Assembly (NCBI GenBank): GCA_018267365.1
Contig: JAFDYQ010000004.1
Location: 1-64,000, forward strand
DNA from: Bacteroidota bacterium
GTDB lineage: Bacteria; Bacteroidota; Bacteroidia; Chitinophagales; LD1
Direction of reading: 5' to 3'
Length of the DNA stretch: 64,000 nucleotides
The position numbers were made by a program, and so were the translations under genes. Below, piece by piece: positions 44,041 to 54,330 of the stretch (positions are counted from its first letter, which is position 1; each line of letters begins with the position of its first letter). The notes under the pieces are model-generated. The model was not told the origin of the DNA. It made no database searches and worked only from the letters and a program-made list of their open reading frames with translations.

Positions 44041-44611
44041 TGTTCGCTTGCCTTGTTATTCTACCCCAAATATCGGCATTTTCCACCACGATTTCAATAT
44101 CTCGGTTTCCAGTCGCTATTATGTTTACGTCGGGCAGGGTGCTTTCCCCTACCATCCAGTAGTCACATATCGGTATAAATAGCTTGATCAGGTTTTCGAT
44201 GCCACGGTAGTATCTTCTTTCTACCACGTCGTCGGGTATGAAATGTCCGCCGTCTTTTACTCTTCTTGCTACTCGCTCTTTAGCCGCATCCGGGGAGCTC
44301 AGCCAGATATAAACCAATGTCACTTTATAGCCTACAGCTTGCGCCTTGCGTACAAGTGATACATAGCTTCTGGTCGCCAGAGTTGTTTCAAAAGCAAAGT
44401 CTGTTCCTTCCATGATCAATTGACTGATACGTGTCAGCATGATTCTGCCTGCTTCTATAGCAGCACCGTCAGGATTGAAAGGAGAAATACCTGCCGCAAT
44501 ATTATCAGCATTGACAAACTCCCTGCAACGGAGTATCTCCGGCAGGATAGTATTACTCGCAGTGGTCTTGCCTGCGCCATTGCAGCCGGCTATGATGTAT
44601 AGGTTCGGCAT
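44030..44611 (-). CDS. zeta-toxin-like P-loop kinase
   Basis: This 193-residue protein is a P-loop ATPase/kinase that resembles the zeta toxin family, which phosphorylates UDP-N-acetylglucosamine. The Walker A motif IAGCNGAGKTTASNTIL lies at residues 6-22; EFVNADNIAAGISPFNPDGAA follows, with the D-x-I-A pattern of zeta toxins; DFAFETTLATRSYVSLVRKA and VTLVYIWLSSPDAAKERVARRV carry the catalytic Arg-rich lid. It may instead be an uncharacterised housekeeping kinase. It lies between glyA and priA on the same strand, with a small coupled ORF after it. Confidence 0.75.
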   Translation of the reverse strand: MPNLYIIAGCNGAGKTTASNTILPEILRCREFVNADNIAAGISPFNPDGAAIEAGRIMLTRISQLIMEGTDFAFETTLATRSYVSLVRKAQAVGYKVTLVYIWLSSPDAAKERVARRVKDGGHFIPDDVVERRYYRGIENLIKLFIPICDYWMVGESTLPDVNIIATGNRDIEIVVENADIWGRITRQANNER

Positions 44612-44616
44612 AGGCT

Positions 44617-45885
44617 TTAGTACAACGGAAACTGCTTCATGTACTCATTCACCTCCGCTTTCACCTTAGCAATGTTGCTTTCATTCTCGATATCCACTAC
44701 CAGGCGGTCTATCCAGGTAGCTATCTGCGCCATATCGGTTTCCTTCATACCACGAGTAGTGATGGCCGGTGTACCGAGGCGGATACCAGAGGTGACAAAC
44801 GGTGACTTGTCATCATAGGGCACCATGTTCTTATTGGCTGTGATGTCAGCCTTGACCAGCGCATTTTCGGCTTGCTTGCCGGAGATGTTCTTATTGCGCA
44901 GATCTATCAGCATCATGTGGTTGTCCGTACCGCCGGAGATGATCTTGTAGTCTTTTGCCAGCATGGCATCGGCCAGCGCCTTTGCATTCTTCTGCACCTG
45001 CACCTGATACTGCCTGAACTCATCCGTCAGCGCCTCGCCAAAGGCCACCGCCTTCGCCGCGATCACATGCTCCAGGGGGCCACCCTGCGTACCCGGGAAT
45101 ACCGCCGCATCCAGCACCGCAGACAGAGACTTCAGCTCACCCTTAGGCGTCTTCTCACCGAAGGGATTTTCTCCATCCTTACCTATCATGATCAGGCCGC
45201 CACGAGGGCCACGTAGGGTCTTGTGTGTAGTGGTGGTGACGATATGGCAGTGAGGCACAGGGTCATTGAGTAGCTTGGCTGCTATGAGGCCAGCCGGGTG
45301 TGCTATATCTGCCAGCAGGATCGCGCCTATCTCGTCAGCTATGGCGCGAAAGGTGGCATAGTCCCAGTCGCGGCTATAGGCTGAGGCACCACAGATGATC
45401 AGCTTTGGGCGCTCCTTTTGTGCTATCTCGCGCACTTTATTCATATCCACGCGGCCGGTGTCCGGCTCTACGTTATAGTGTGTGGCCTGGTATATCTTGC
45501 CGGAGAGATTGACAGGGGAGCCGTGGCTAAGGTGGCCCCCGTGAGAGAGATTAAAGCCGAGAAGCTTGTCGCCAGGCTTCAGGCAGGCCAGCATCACAGC
45601 AGCATTGGCCTGTGCGCCGGAGTGCGGCTGCACATTCGCCCACACCGCGCCGAAGAGCTGCTTGATACGATCTATAGCCAGTGTCTCCACCTGGTCTACT
45701 ATCTCGCAGCCGCCATAGTAGCGTTTGCCGGGCAGGCCCTCTGCATATTTATTGGTCAGGCAGCTACCCATAGCCTCTATGACCTGAGCCGAGGTGAAAT
45801 TCTCAGAAGCGATCAGCTCGATGCCCTCGCGCTGGCGGTGGAGTTCCTTGTTGATCAGGTCAAAGATGGCGGTATCTCTCTGCAT
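44617..45885 (-). CDS. glyA: serine hydroxymethyltransferase
   Basis: This 422-residue pyridoxal phosphate enzyme interconverts serine and glycine with tetrahydrofolate, supplying one-carbon units. [38 protein letters not shown] is the N-terminal signature (split here by motif), and the PLP-lysine lies in [22 protein letters not shown]-type segment [19 protein letters not shown] is also present. I chose [15 protein letters not shown] at 45885 over an upstream ATG. A promoter candidate lies 19 bases upstream. It is divergent from the nucleotidyltransferase gene. Confidence 0.97.
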   Translation of the reverse strand: MQRDTAIFDLINKELHRQREGIELIASENFTSAQVIEAMGSCLTNKYAEGLPGKRYYGGCEIVDQVETLAIDRIKQLFGAVWANVQPHSGAQANAAVMLACLKPGDKLLGFNLSHGGHLSHGSPVNLSGKIYQATHYNVEPDTGRVDMNKVREIAQKERPKLIICGASAYSRDWDYATFRAIADEIGAILLADIAHPAGLIAAKLLNDPVPHCHIVTTTTHKTLRGPRGGLIMIGKDGENPFGEKTPKGELKSLSAVLDAAVFPGTQGGPLEHVIAAKAVAFGEALTDEFRQYQVQVQKNAKALADAMLAKDYKIISGGTDNHMMLIDLRNKNISGKQAENALVKADITANKNMVPYDDKSPFVTSGIRLGTPAITTRGMKETDMAQIATWIDRLVVDIENESNIAKVKAEVNEYMKQFPLY

Positions 45886-45904
45886 AGTTGTCGTTTTTGT
45901 GTGC

Positions 45905-45936
45905 CAAATGTATATCAAACGATGGCAGGTTTCCAA
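45905..45936 (-). promoter_or_regulatory. predicted glyA promoter
   Basis: On the minus strand, TACATTTG (45912-45905) matches TAnnTTTG and TTGG (45936-45933) lies 20 bases upstream as a -33 element. The start codon is 19 bases downstream of the box. Confidence 0.5.
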
Positions 45937-46020
45937 CATTATTTATACAATCTGTCAGAAGCAGAATATAACGCGACGCTTCAGCATAAAATAGTAAATT
46001 TATGCCCCAAACGCAGCAGT

Positions 46021-47031
46021 ATGCAAGCTATCATCCCGGTGGCGGGAGCTGGAACAAGACTCAGGCCTCTCACATATACACAGCCCAAAGCGCTCATCTC
46101 CGTAGCTGGTAAACCAATCCTCGGATATATCATAGAAAACCTTATTGAAAACGGGGTTAGTGATTTTGTCTTTGTGATCGGTTATCTGGGAGAGAAGATA
46201 CGCGAGTATGTAGAGAAGAACTACCCACAGATCAAAGCAAGTTTTGTCACGCAGGAGGAGCGCAGCGGTCTGGGCCATGCCATTTACACAGCAAAGGACT
46301 ATGTAGATCAGGACAAACCGCTCATCATACAGCTGGGAGATACGATCCTTGATGCAGATATCAAGACTATTTTGTCATTTGAGTACTCTACACTTTGTAT
46401 CAAAAAAGTGGAAGATCCCAGGGCATTTGGTGTGGCTGAGCTGGATAATGAGGGCTTTATCAAAAACCTCATAGAGAAACCCAATATCCCTAAGTCAAAT
46501 ATGGCACTGGTGGGTTTTTATTTTATCAGGGATACCCAGGCACTCTTCAAGGCACTCGGCAGCATTGTAAAGAATAATGAGCGTACCAATAATGAATTTT
46601 ACCTGACCAATGCGCTGCAACATATGATAGCACAAGGAGTAAAATTCAAAAGCTACAAAGTCGAGCACTGGTTTGATGTGGGCAAGAAAGATATCCTGCT
46701 CGAAACCAATGGCCTGTTGCTTCGCAAAAACGGCGATCAGAAGTGCGATGATTGTATCAAGGAAAATAGTATTTTCATCTCTCCCTATCATATCTCAAAA
46801 GGTGCCAAAATCCGCAACTCCATAATAGGTCCATACGTCACGATAGGAGAGAACTCAGAGGTGAGCAACTCTATGATCAAAAACTCCGTGATCGGGAGCT
46901 TCTCCAAGCTGGAGAGCGTGACCCTGCAAAACTCCCTGATAGGCAGCGACACCACCATACACGGCAATACACAAAGCCTCAATATCGGAGACAATACAGA
47001 GATAGACCTGAGAGGAGAGGGCGTAAAGTAA
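46021..47031 (+). CDS. sugar-phosphate nucleotidyltransferase with hexapeptide-like C-terminus
   Basis: This 336-residue protein joins a nucleoside triphosphate to a sugar 1-phosphate. The N-terminal catalytic domain begins MQAIIPVAGAGTRLRPLTYTQPKALISVAGKPIL, with the G-x-G-x-R-L-x-P-x-T loop and PK; LIIQLGDTIL and VGFYFIRDTQALFKAL follow. The C-terminal part (SIFISPYHISKGAKIRNSIIG onward) is a left-handed beta-helix of hexapeptide repeats. Homologues include glucose-1-phosphate thymidylyl- and uridylyltransferases and GlmU-like enzymes; the substrate is not clear. The start at 46021 replaces a long upstream frame that only shadows glyA. The next gene overlaps by one base (TAATG). Confidence 0.88.
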   Translation: MQAIIPVAGAGTRLRPLTYTQPKALISVAGKPILGYIIENLIENGVSDFVFVIGYLGEKIREYVEKNYPQIKASFVTQEERSGLGHAIYTAKDYVDQDKPLIIQLGDTILDADIKTILSFEYSTLCIKKVEDPRAFGVAELDNEGFIKNLIEKPNIPKSNMALVGFYFIRDTQALFKALGSIVKNNERTNNEFYLTNALQHMIAQGVKFKSYKVEHWFDVGKKDILLETNGLLLRKNGDQKCDDCIKENSIFISPYHISKGAKIRNSIIGPYVTIGENSEVSNSMIKNSVIGSFSKLESVTLQNSLIGSDTTIHGNTQSLNIGDNTEIDLRGEGVK

Positions 47032-47972
47032 TGGACAACAGGATCACAAAACTTTTCGGCATACAATATCCTATCATTCAGGCGGGCATGATCTGGTGCA
47101 GTGGCTGGCGTCTCGCAGCCGCAGTCAGCAATGCAGGCGGCCTCGGTCAGATAGGCTCCGGTTCTATGTATCCTGACGTTTTGCGCGAGCACATCCAAAA
47201 ATGCAAGGCTGCTACAAACAAACCTTTTGCAGTCAATGTGCCACTGCTCTATCCCGATATAGACAAACATATCGAGATCATCATAGCAGAGAAAGTGCCG
47301 GTCGTATTTACCTCTGCCGGCTCACCTAAGGTCTGGACAAAAACACTACAAGAGAAGGGCATCAAGGTGGTACATGTCACTGCCAGCTCTGTCTTGGCTA
47401 AGAAATGCGAGGACGCAGGAGTGGATGCTATCGTAGCTGAAGGCTTTGAGGCCGGCGGCCACAATGGGAGAGAGGAGACCACTACACTCTGCCTGATACC
47501 ATCCGTGCGCGAGGCTGTCAATATCCCTGTGATAGCAGCTGGTGGCATAGCCTCCGGTAAGGCCATGCTGGCCGCTATGGCGCTCGGAGCGGATGCTGTG
47601 CAGATAGGTACGCGCTTCGTATGTAGTGAGGAGTCATCGGCCCATCCGGTTTTCAAAGATAAAGTAGCTAGCCTGAAAGAAGGCGATACCAAGCTATCTA
47701 TGAAAAAAGTAGTACCGGTACGCCTCGTCAAAAATGAATTTTACAAGCGGGTACAGCAGGCAGAGGACAAAGGTGCCGATGCCAGCGATCTGATGGAGAT
47801 ATTAGGTCGTGCACGCGCCAGGAAAGGTATGTTTGAAGGAGATATGGTAGAGGGAGAGCTGGAGATAGGCCAGATAGCAGCTACCATACATCAGATCATG
47901 CCTGCGGCAGATATAGTGTGCGAGATATGGACAGATTTTCTCGATACCAGGAATAAAATAGCTGCACTGTAA
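47031..47972 (+). CDS. nitronate monooxygenase-like FMN oxidoreductase
   Basis: This 313-residue TIM-barrel flavoprotein belongs to the NPD/nitronate monooxygenase group, which also includes FabK-type enoyl-ACP reductases. It shows FGIQYPIIQAGMIWCSGWRLAAAVSNAGGLGQIGSG at the N-terminus (shown in motif form), DAIVAEGFEAGGHNG with the catalytic His, VIAAGGIASGKAMLAAMALGADAVQIGTRF for FMN phosphate binding. The reaction is either nitronate oxidation or enoyl reduction and cannot be settled here. It overlaps the nucleotidyltransferase stop by one base and precedes serA-like by 28 bases. Confidence 0.85.
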   Translation: MDNRITKLFGIQYPIIQAGMIWCSGWRLAAAVSNAGGLGQIGSGSMYPDVLREHIQKCKAATNKPFAVNVPLLYPDIDKHIEIIIAEKVPVVFTSAGSPKVWTKTLQEKGIKVVHVTASSVLAKKCEDAGVDAIVAEGFEAGGHNGREETTTLCLIPSVREAVNIPVIAAGGIASGKAMLAAMALGADAVQIGTRFVCSEESSAHPVFKDKVASLKEGDTKLSMKKVVPVRLVKNEFYKRVQQAEDKGADASDLMEILGRARARKGMFEGDMVEGELEIGQIAATIHQIMPAADIVCEIWTDFLDTRNKIAAL

Positions 47973-48000
47973 GCAGCGACTGCAAAGACCACTACAAAGA

Positions 48001-49239
48001 ATGACTAAAACAAAAACCACCTCATACCCCAAGGATAAGATCAAGATACTGCTGCTCGAGAATATCAGCGATGCCGCAGTGGAGGAAATGAAAGATGCCG
48101 GCTATGCTACGATCAAAAAGTTGTCCGGTGCTATCAGTGAAAAGGAACTGATGAATGAGATCAAGGGTGTACACCTGCTAGGCATACGCTCTAAGACACA
48201 TGTCACTGAGAAGGTCCTGTCTAAAGCAGACAAACTGCTCGCTATCGGCTGCTACTGTATCGGCATCAATCAGGTGGACCTCACTGCTGCTACCAAAAAG
48301 GGGGTAGCAGTTTTCAATGCGCCTTTCTCCAATACCCGCTCGGTAGCAGAGCTGGTGATCGGCTCTTCTATCATGCTGATCCGCCGCGTACCTGACAAGA
48401 ATAAAGCGGCGCACGAAGGTACCTGGCAGAAGGATGCCAAAGGCAGCTATGAGATGCGTGGCAAGACCATGGGCATAGTAGGCTACGGCAATATCGGCTC
48501 ACAGGTCTCCGTACTCGCAGAAGCGCTGGGCATGGATGTGATCTACCATGATCTGGAGCCCAAACTACCTCATGGCAATGCCAAACAGGTGCGCTCATTG
48601 CGCGAGCTGATGAAACGGGCAGATATCATCACGCTGCACGTTCCAAGTGACGCGGGCACCCGCAATATGATCAACGAGCAAACCCTGGCTCACCTCAAAA
48701 AAGGGACGATCCTGATCAACTATAGCCGAGGTGACGTAGTTGATCTGGATGCATTAAAGGCTTTTATCAGGAATGGTACTGTGACAGGTGCTGCTGTCGA
48801 TGTATTTCCGGAGGAGCCGGAAAAAAATGGCGAGAAATTTCATACCGTTCTGCAAAATCTGCCTAATGTAATCCTTACGCCACATATCGGCGGGTCTACA
48901 GAAGAGGCGCAGCTTAATATTGGCCTGGATGTCACCTCCAAGCTTCTGAACTACCTGGAGCGTGGAGCCTCCAATGGTTCCCACACGGTACCACAGCTCA
49001 ACCTCCCCCTGCAGGCCCGCACACATCGTATATTACATATCCACAATAACGTGCCGGGTGTCTTGGGAGATATCAACTCTAAACTTTATTCGCACGGAAT
49101 CAATATATTAGGTCAATATCTGAAGACTAATGACAGTATCGGTTATGTGGTTTTGGATATCGATACCCGTCTTTCTAATGAAGCTTTTGCACTGCTCAAA
49201 GGTGTGAAAAACACGATCAAAGCCCGCATTTTATACTAA
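48001..49239 (+). CDS. serA: D-3-phosphoglycerate dehydrogenase
   Basis: This 412-residue enzyme carries out the first step of serine synthesis, oxidising 3-phosphoglycerate. The Rossmann motif GIVGYGNIGSQVSVLAEALGMDVIYHD, catalytic Arg in LINYSRGDVVDLDAL, Glu in AAVDVFPEEPEKNGE and His in VILTPHIGGSTEEAQLNIG are all present. A C-terminal ACT domain (ILHIHNNVPGVLGDINSKLYSHGINILGQYLKT) is the site of serine feedback inhibition in the E. coli protein of nearly the same length (410). It likely shares an operon with the preceding two genes. Confidence 0.95.
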   Translation: MTKTKTTSYPKDKIKILLLENISDAAVEEMKDAGYATIKKLSGAISEKELMNEIKGVHLLGIRSKTHVTEKVLSKADKLLAIGCYCIGINQVDLTAATKKGVAVFNAPFSNTRSVAELVIGSSIMLIRRVPDKNKAAHEGTWQKDAKGSYEMRGKTMGIVGYGNIGSQVSVLAEALGMDVIYHDLEPKLPHGNAKQVRSLRELMKRADIITLHVPSDAGTRNMINEQTLAHLKKGTILINYSRGDVVDLDALKAFIRNGTVTGAAVDVFPEEPEKNGEKFHTVLQNLPNVILTPHIGGSTEEAQLNIGLDVTSKLLNYLERGASNGSHTVPQLNLPLQARTHRILHIHNNVPGVLGDINSKLYSHGINILGQYLKTNDSIGYVVLDIDTRLSNEAFALLKGVKNTIKARILY

Positions 49240-49311
49240 TTGTTAAGAACTAACTTGCCTAATTGGGCAACATTCCATAGTTTTAGAATTCTAAACCACA
49301 ACCACAATACC

Positions 49312-49830
49312 ATGAAGAAAGCACTACTCGCAGCTTTTGTTTTTGCAGGGATATATGCTGCCAACGCACAAACACTGTCCCCTACTGTCATCGCGACAGC
49401 CGGAAATTATTCTACCGGATCTAACGGATATAGCCTCTCCTCTACGGTAGGTGAGCCGGTCATCACCACCCTATCTCAGGGCAGCACGATTCTGACGCAG
49501 GGTTTCCAGCAGCCTAATGATATAGTAAACGGCCTCCTGGATATCGAGAAGGAAGCAGATGGCGCTTTCAGCGTATATCCCAATCCTACCAACGCCAAAC
49601 TCTGGTTTGGCTATGAGTTTACTCAGACTGGCAAGGTAGAAGTGGAACTGTATGATCTGCTCGGTCAAAAGCTCGACTACACACTGTCTGAAGGTTATGA
49701 CTCCGGCAAGCAGATCCATAGCTTTGACTGTTCTTCTTACGCTGCGGGCAACTATGTGCTGAGCGTAAAGCTGACTCCTACTACCGGCAAGGAAGTAGTA
49801 CTTAGCAAAAAATTCCAGGTGATCAACTAA
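49312..49830 (+). CDS. small secreted T9SS-sorted protein
   Basis: This 172-residue protein has a signal peptide (MKKALLAAFVFAGIYAANAQ) and a C-terminal T9SS sorting domain beginning at SVYPNPTNAKLWFGYEF and ending KEVVLSKKFQVIN. Only about 60 residues lie between them (LSPTVIATAGNYSTGSNGYS, STVGEPVITTLSQGSTILT), a short repeat-like sequence often seen as a stub in Bacteroidota T9SS proteins. The ATG at 49312 was preferred over one at 49240 that would give no signal peptide. No enzymatic function. Confidence 0.83.
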   Translation: MKKALLAAFVFAGIYAANAQTLSPTVIATAGNYSTGSNGYSLSSTVGEPVITTLSQGSTILTQGFQQPNDIVNGLLDIEKEADGAFSVYPNPTNAKLWFGYEFTQTGKVEVELYDLLGQKLDYTLSEGYDSGKQIHSFDCSSYAAGNYVLSVKLTPTTGKEVVLSKKFQVIN

Positions 49831-49953
49831 TTAATTATCCGGCATATCGGTACGGCTATGTGGGTGCAGATCCATTGGTTTGTCGTCACTATATCTATCG
49901 CATTATTTTTTTATTAAACCCTAATACACTTTTTAAAAACAACCCCCTTAAAC

Positions 49954-52113
49954 ATGAAGGCAATCAAACAACTATTGACAGCCCTGGCAGTGCTGATCAC
50001 ACTGGGGCTGACAGCTCAGGTACCGCAGTATATCAACTATCAGGCGGTAGTGAGAAATGCAACCGGCGCACCTGTAGCAGGCGGCACAGCCGTCAAATTC
50101 CGTTTTACTATTCTGGATGGTTCGGCTACCGGTACTCCTGTATACACGGAGGTATCAAATGCGCTGACCTCCAATCCATCGGGCCTGGTCAATACTGCTA
50201 TCGGTATCAACTCATCTCTCAGCTCAGTGACCTGGGGCACTGGTACTAAGTGGCTGAAGGTAGAAGCAGATGTAAATAACACAGGCAGCTATATAGATAT
50301 GGGTACCCAGCAGCTCGTGAGCGTACCATTCGCACTATATGCGGCTAACTCTCCTGCAGGCGCTACCGGCAATACAGGCCCTGCTGGTCCTACAGGTCCT
50401 ACCGGCGCAGGTACGGCTGGAGCAGCCGGCCCTACGGGTCCTACCGGTCCTACGGGTCTGGCAGGTTCTAATGGACTCAACGGCGCTACAGGTGCAGTGG
50501 GCTCCACAGGTGCTACGGGCGCTACCGGTGCTACCGGTGCTGGTGTCACTGGCCCTACAGGTCCTACAGGAGCATCTGGTTCTGCTGGTGGAGCTACAGG
50601 CCCTACAGGTCCTACGGGTCCTACAGGTGCCAGCGGCACTGGCGGCGGTGCTACGGGTCCCACAGGCCCTACAGGTACTGCTGGTACAGCAGGTCCTACA
50701 GGCCCTACCGGGGCTAACGGCTCCAACGGTCTGAATGGTACGAACGGCACAAATGGTAATACTGGTCCTACCGGCCCTACAGGTACGGCAGGTAGTGCAG
50801 GTCCGGCTGGTCCTACCGGTCCTACTGGAGCTGGTATCACTGGCCCTACCGGTCCTACCGGCACAGGTGGTGTGAGCGGCACTCAGTATTATGTATCTAA
50901 ATTTGCTACGGCTACTACACTGGGCAACTCTCAGATATGGGATAACGGTACCAGCATCGCGATAGGTACTACCTCACCGCTGGCTACCAATAAACTGACT
51001 CTGAACAATGCTATGACTACTGGTGGCAATGCGCTCCTGGTCTCTGCTACAGGTACAGCCAGTACCACTGCTATATACACAGGCGTGTCATCCTTCCTGA
51101 CCGCTACGGGCGGTGCCAATATCGCTGTACGCGGTATATCAAATGGTGTAGCTACTACCAGTCCTGAGAATGTAGGTGGTTATTTCGCGGCCTCAGGGGC
51201 ATCCACTACAGCATCTCCTACAGCCTATGGCCTCAATCTCGCTGTGATAGCCGATGCAAGTTCTTATGGCTCGGCATATACATATAATGAAGCTATATCA
51301 GCGTCTACAGATAGTACGAGAGGTGCCAGTCGTGCGGTAGAGGCGTTTGCTTCTTCTAAGTTTGCCGGCTTCAATCAGGGTGTATATGGCGTAGCTGATG
51401 GTGCCCTCAGCAGCACCACGTCAGTCAATGAAGGTGTACACGGTCTGGCTCACCTCGGTGCAGGATACAATGTAGGTGTGTATGGTGAGGTGGATACTTC
51501 TATCGGTACGACAGGCTTCGGTATCATAGGTGATGCAGGTAGCTGTCCTAACTGTGCCACAGCTAACTGGGCCGGTGAATTCTTTGGTGATGTAGATGTG
51601 CAAGGTGCACTCTCTAAAAGCAGTGGTACTTTTAAAATAGACCACCCGCAAGATCCGGCTAACAAGTATCTCTACCACTCATTTGTAGAGAGCCCTGATA
51701 TGATGAATATCTACAATGGCAACATCACTACGGATGCAAACGGTGAGGCTGTCGTGTCACTGCCTTCATACTTTGAGGCCGAGAATATAGACTTCCGTTA
51801 CCAGCTCACTGTGCTAGGTGCTTTTGCTCAGGCTATTGTATCCAAGGAGATTGCAAACAATCAATTTGTAGTCAAGACGGACAAGCCAAATGTAAAAGTA
51901 AGCTGGATGGTGACAGGTGTGAGAAATGACGCCTGGGCTCAAAACCACAGGGTAGTAGCTGAGGTACAAAAGGCCTCCAAGGATATGGGCAAATACCTGC
52001 ATCCTGAACTCTATGGTATGAGCAACGAGTATAGGATCAACTACATCCCGCGTACAGAGATGATGAAGAACAGGGCCCCTCGCAAGCCTATCGCATCGGC
52101 TCCGGCTAAGTAA
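49954..52113 (+). CDS. collagen-like secreted surface protein
   Basis: This 719-residue protein has a signal peptide ([22 protein letters not shown]), a beta-rich N-terminal domain (about 25-130, [19 protein letters not shown]), a collagen-like region of Gly-x-y triplets (about 135-308, with repeated GPTGPTG), a beta-rich middle and a conserved C-terminal part (about 565-690: [37 protein letters not shown]). The last part is shared with other bacterial collagen-like or fibre-like proteins. No T9SS domain is visible. The collagen region should form a triple helix; bacterial ones lack hydroxyproline and use Thr or charged residues, as here. It is probably a surface fibre. Confidence 0.85.
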   Translation: MKAIKQLLTALAVLITLGLTAQVPQYINYQAVVRNATGAPVAGGTAVKFRFTILDGSATGTPVYTEVSNALTSNPSGLVNTAIGINSSLSSVTWGTGTKWLKVEADVNNTGSYIDMGTQQLVSVPFALYAANSPAGATGNTGPAGPTGPTGAGTAGAAGPTGPTGPTGLAGSNGLNGATGAVGSTGATGATGATGAGVTGPTGPTGASGSAGGATGPTGPTGPTGASGTGGGATGPTGPTGTAGTAGPTGPTGANGSNGLNGTNGTNGNTGPTGPTGTAGSAGPAGPTGPTGAGITGPTGPTGTGGVSGTQYYVSKFATATTLGNSQIWDNGTSIAIGTTSPLATNKLTLNNAMTTGGNALLVSATGTASTTAIYTGVSSFLTATGGANIAVRGISNGVATTSPENVGGYFAASGASTTASPTAYGLNLAVIADASSYGSAYTYNEAISASTDSTRGASRAVEAFASSKFAGFNQGVYGVADGALSSTTSVNEGVHGLAHLGAGYNVGVYGEVDTSIGTTGFGIIGDAGSCPNCATANWAGEFFGDVDVQGALSKSSGTFKIDHPQDPANKYLYHSFVESPDMMNIYNGNITTDANGEAVVSLPSYFEAENIDFRYQLTVLGAFAQAIVSKEIANNQFVVKTDKPNVKVSWMVTGVRNDAWAQNHRVVAEVQKASKDMGKYLHPELYGMSNEYRINYIPRTEMMKNRAPRKPIASAPAK
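50357..50880 (+). repeat. Gly-x-y coding repeat (collagen-like)
   Basis: The DNA of this stretch is a nine-base-periodic repeat related to GGTCCTACAGGTCCTACCGG, coding GPTGPTG with interruptions ([18 protein letters not shown]). Synonymous codons vary, so the repeat is old or under selection at the protein level. On the opposite strand it creates a long but meaningless Pro/Val frame. Confidence 0.85.
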
Positions 52114-52135
52114 TAGTACATCTCATTTTATATGA

Positions 52136-52160
52136 CCCCTCATAGTGTCACTATGAGGGG
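52136..52160 (+). terminator. Rho-independent terminator after collagen-like gene
   Basis: An 11-bp perfect stem pairs CCCCTCATAGT (52136-52146) with ACTATGAGGGG (52150-52160) around a three-base loop, followed by TTTTTATTTTT. This is the clearest terminator in the window. Confidence 0.9.
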
Positions 52161-52177
52161 TTTTTATTTTTAGCAGG

Positions 52178-52185
52178 TATATTTG
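52178..52185 (+). promoter_or_regulatory. possible -7 promoter box next to the lipoprotein start codon
   Basis: TATATTTG matches TAnnTTTG and ends only four bases before the ATG at 52190. No good TTTG lies 19-21 bases upstream; the T-rich terminator tail occupies that place. If real, the mRNA would be almost leaderless. Confidence 0.3.
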
Positions 52186-52189
52186 CAGC

Positions 52190-52834
52190 ATGACTTCCAG
52201 AGCATTTTTCTACGCAGCTATCAGCCTATCTCTATTCCTCACTTCCTGTCAGGATCACAAGCCCGATATCGAAACCTTTGGCCAGATAGACAGTGCGGCT
52301 ATAGCGGCCGATACCACCATGCAGGTCAATATGGAGCGGTCCTATGAGTATCAGAGGACCTTTGCCGAGGGAGATACTGCAGCATATGATTTCCTGGCTT
52401 ATGACAAGCCCAAGGGATCGAGTAATCCGGAGTGGGAATCCAAGTTCATTTTGATCAGGCGGCAGCGCATTGGCCAGGATACCGTAGCCAGGGATTTTCG
52501 CTCCGGGCCGGTCAGAGGTAGCTGGATGAGCGATCTGGGCGGCAATGGTAAAAGGGAATTCTTTTTTTATGAATACTCCGATACAGGTGGGTGGGCACAG
52601 TTGTACGGCTATGAATCAAACGGCACCAACAGGATGACAAAGATCACTACCATTCTGAAAAATGACAAAGCCCATTATCGTGGTGGGGATACCTTCTTTG
52701 TATCAAATGATCTCGTCGTGAGGCTTGCACCGTATTACAACGCGCAAACTGATACGGTAGCCAGCAGTCAGCAGCGCCAGCAGTATAAATTGGTAAATAG
52801 CCGATTGGTCTTCGCAGGAGAAAACCGGCAATAA
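52190..52834 (+). CDS. putative lipoprotein of unknown function
   Basis: This 214-residue protein starts with a lipoprotein signal, MTSRAFFYAAISLSLFLTSC, with Cys20 as the acylation site. The mature part (QDHKPDIETFGQIDSAAIAAD, and FEFFFYEYSDTGGWAQLYGYE-like strands) is beta-rich and has no motif I know. It is a single-gene unit between a strong terminator and the enolase promoter. It is probably anchored in the inner leaflet of the outer membrane; function is unknown. Confidence 0.75.
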   Translation: MTSRAFFYAAISLSLFLTSCQDHKPDIETFGQIDSAAIAADTTMQVNMERSYEYQRTFAEGDTAAYDFLAYDKPKGSSNPEWESKFILIRRQRIGQDTVARDFRSGPVRGSWMSDLGGNGKREFFFYEYSDTGGWAQLYGYESNGTNRMTKITTILKNDKAHYRGGDTFFVSNDLVVRLAPYYNAQTDTVASSQQRQQYKLVNSRLVFAGENRQ

Positions 52835-52896
52835 AATAAGTCTGTAACGTTTAATATACGCTGATGGCGGAGGTCCTTTTCCTTTGTTGAAAAACC

Positions 52897-52929
52897 TCTG
52901 GGCATAAAGGGAGGCTTTGACTACATTTG
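52897..52929 (+). promoter_or_regulatory. predicted enolase promoter
   Basis: TACATTTG (52922-52929) fits the TAnnTTTG box; TCTG (52897-52900) lies 21 bases upstream as an imperfect -33 element. The start codon of eno is 46 bases further on. Confidence 0.45.
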
Positions 52930-52954
52930 CCCCGGTACCTACCATTTTATTTAA

Positions 52955-54262
<1,308 letters not shown>

Positions 54263-54330
54263 TCGTTTAAGGATATGGAGCCCTGTCCGTCTGATCGGTT
54301 ATTGGGCCATTTTGTGACTGAAATGATATT

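Noticed and set aside
45418-46020. Upstream extension of the nucleotidyltransferase frame
   Set aside because: It runs antisense over glyA; the conserved N-terminus of the enzyme begins at the ATG at 46021.
50289-50882. Long minus-strand frame of Pro/Val/Gly repeats opposite the collagen-like gene
   Set aside because: It is the mirror of the Gly-Pro-Thr codon repeat and has no start context or homology; the plus-strand gene explains it.
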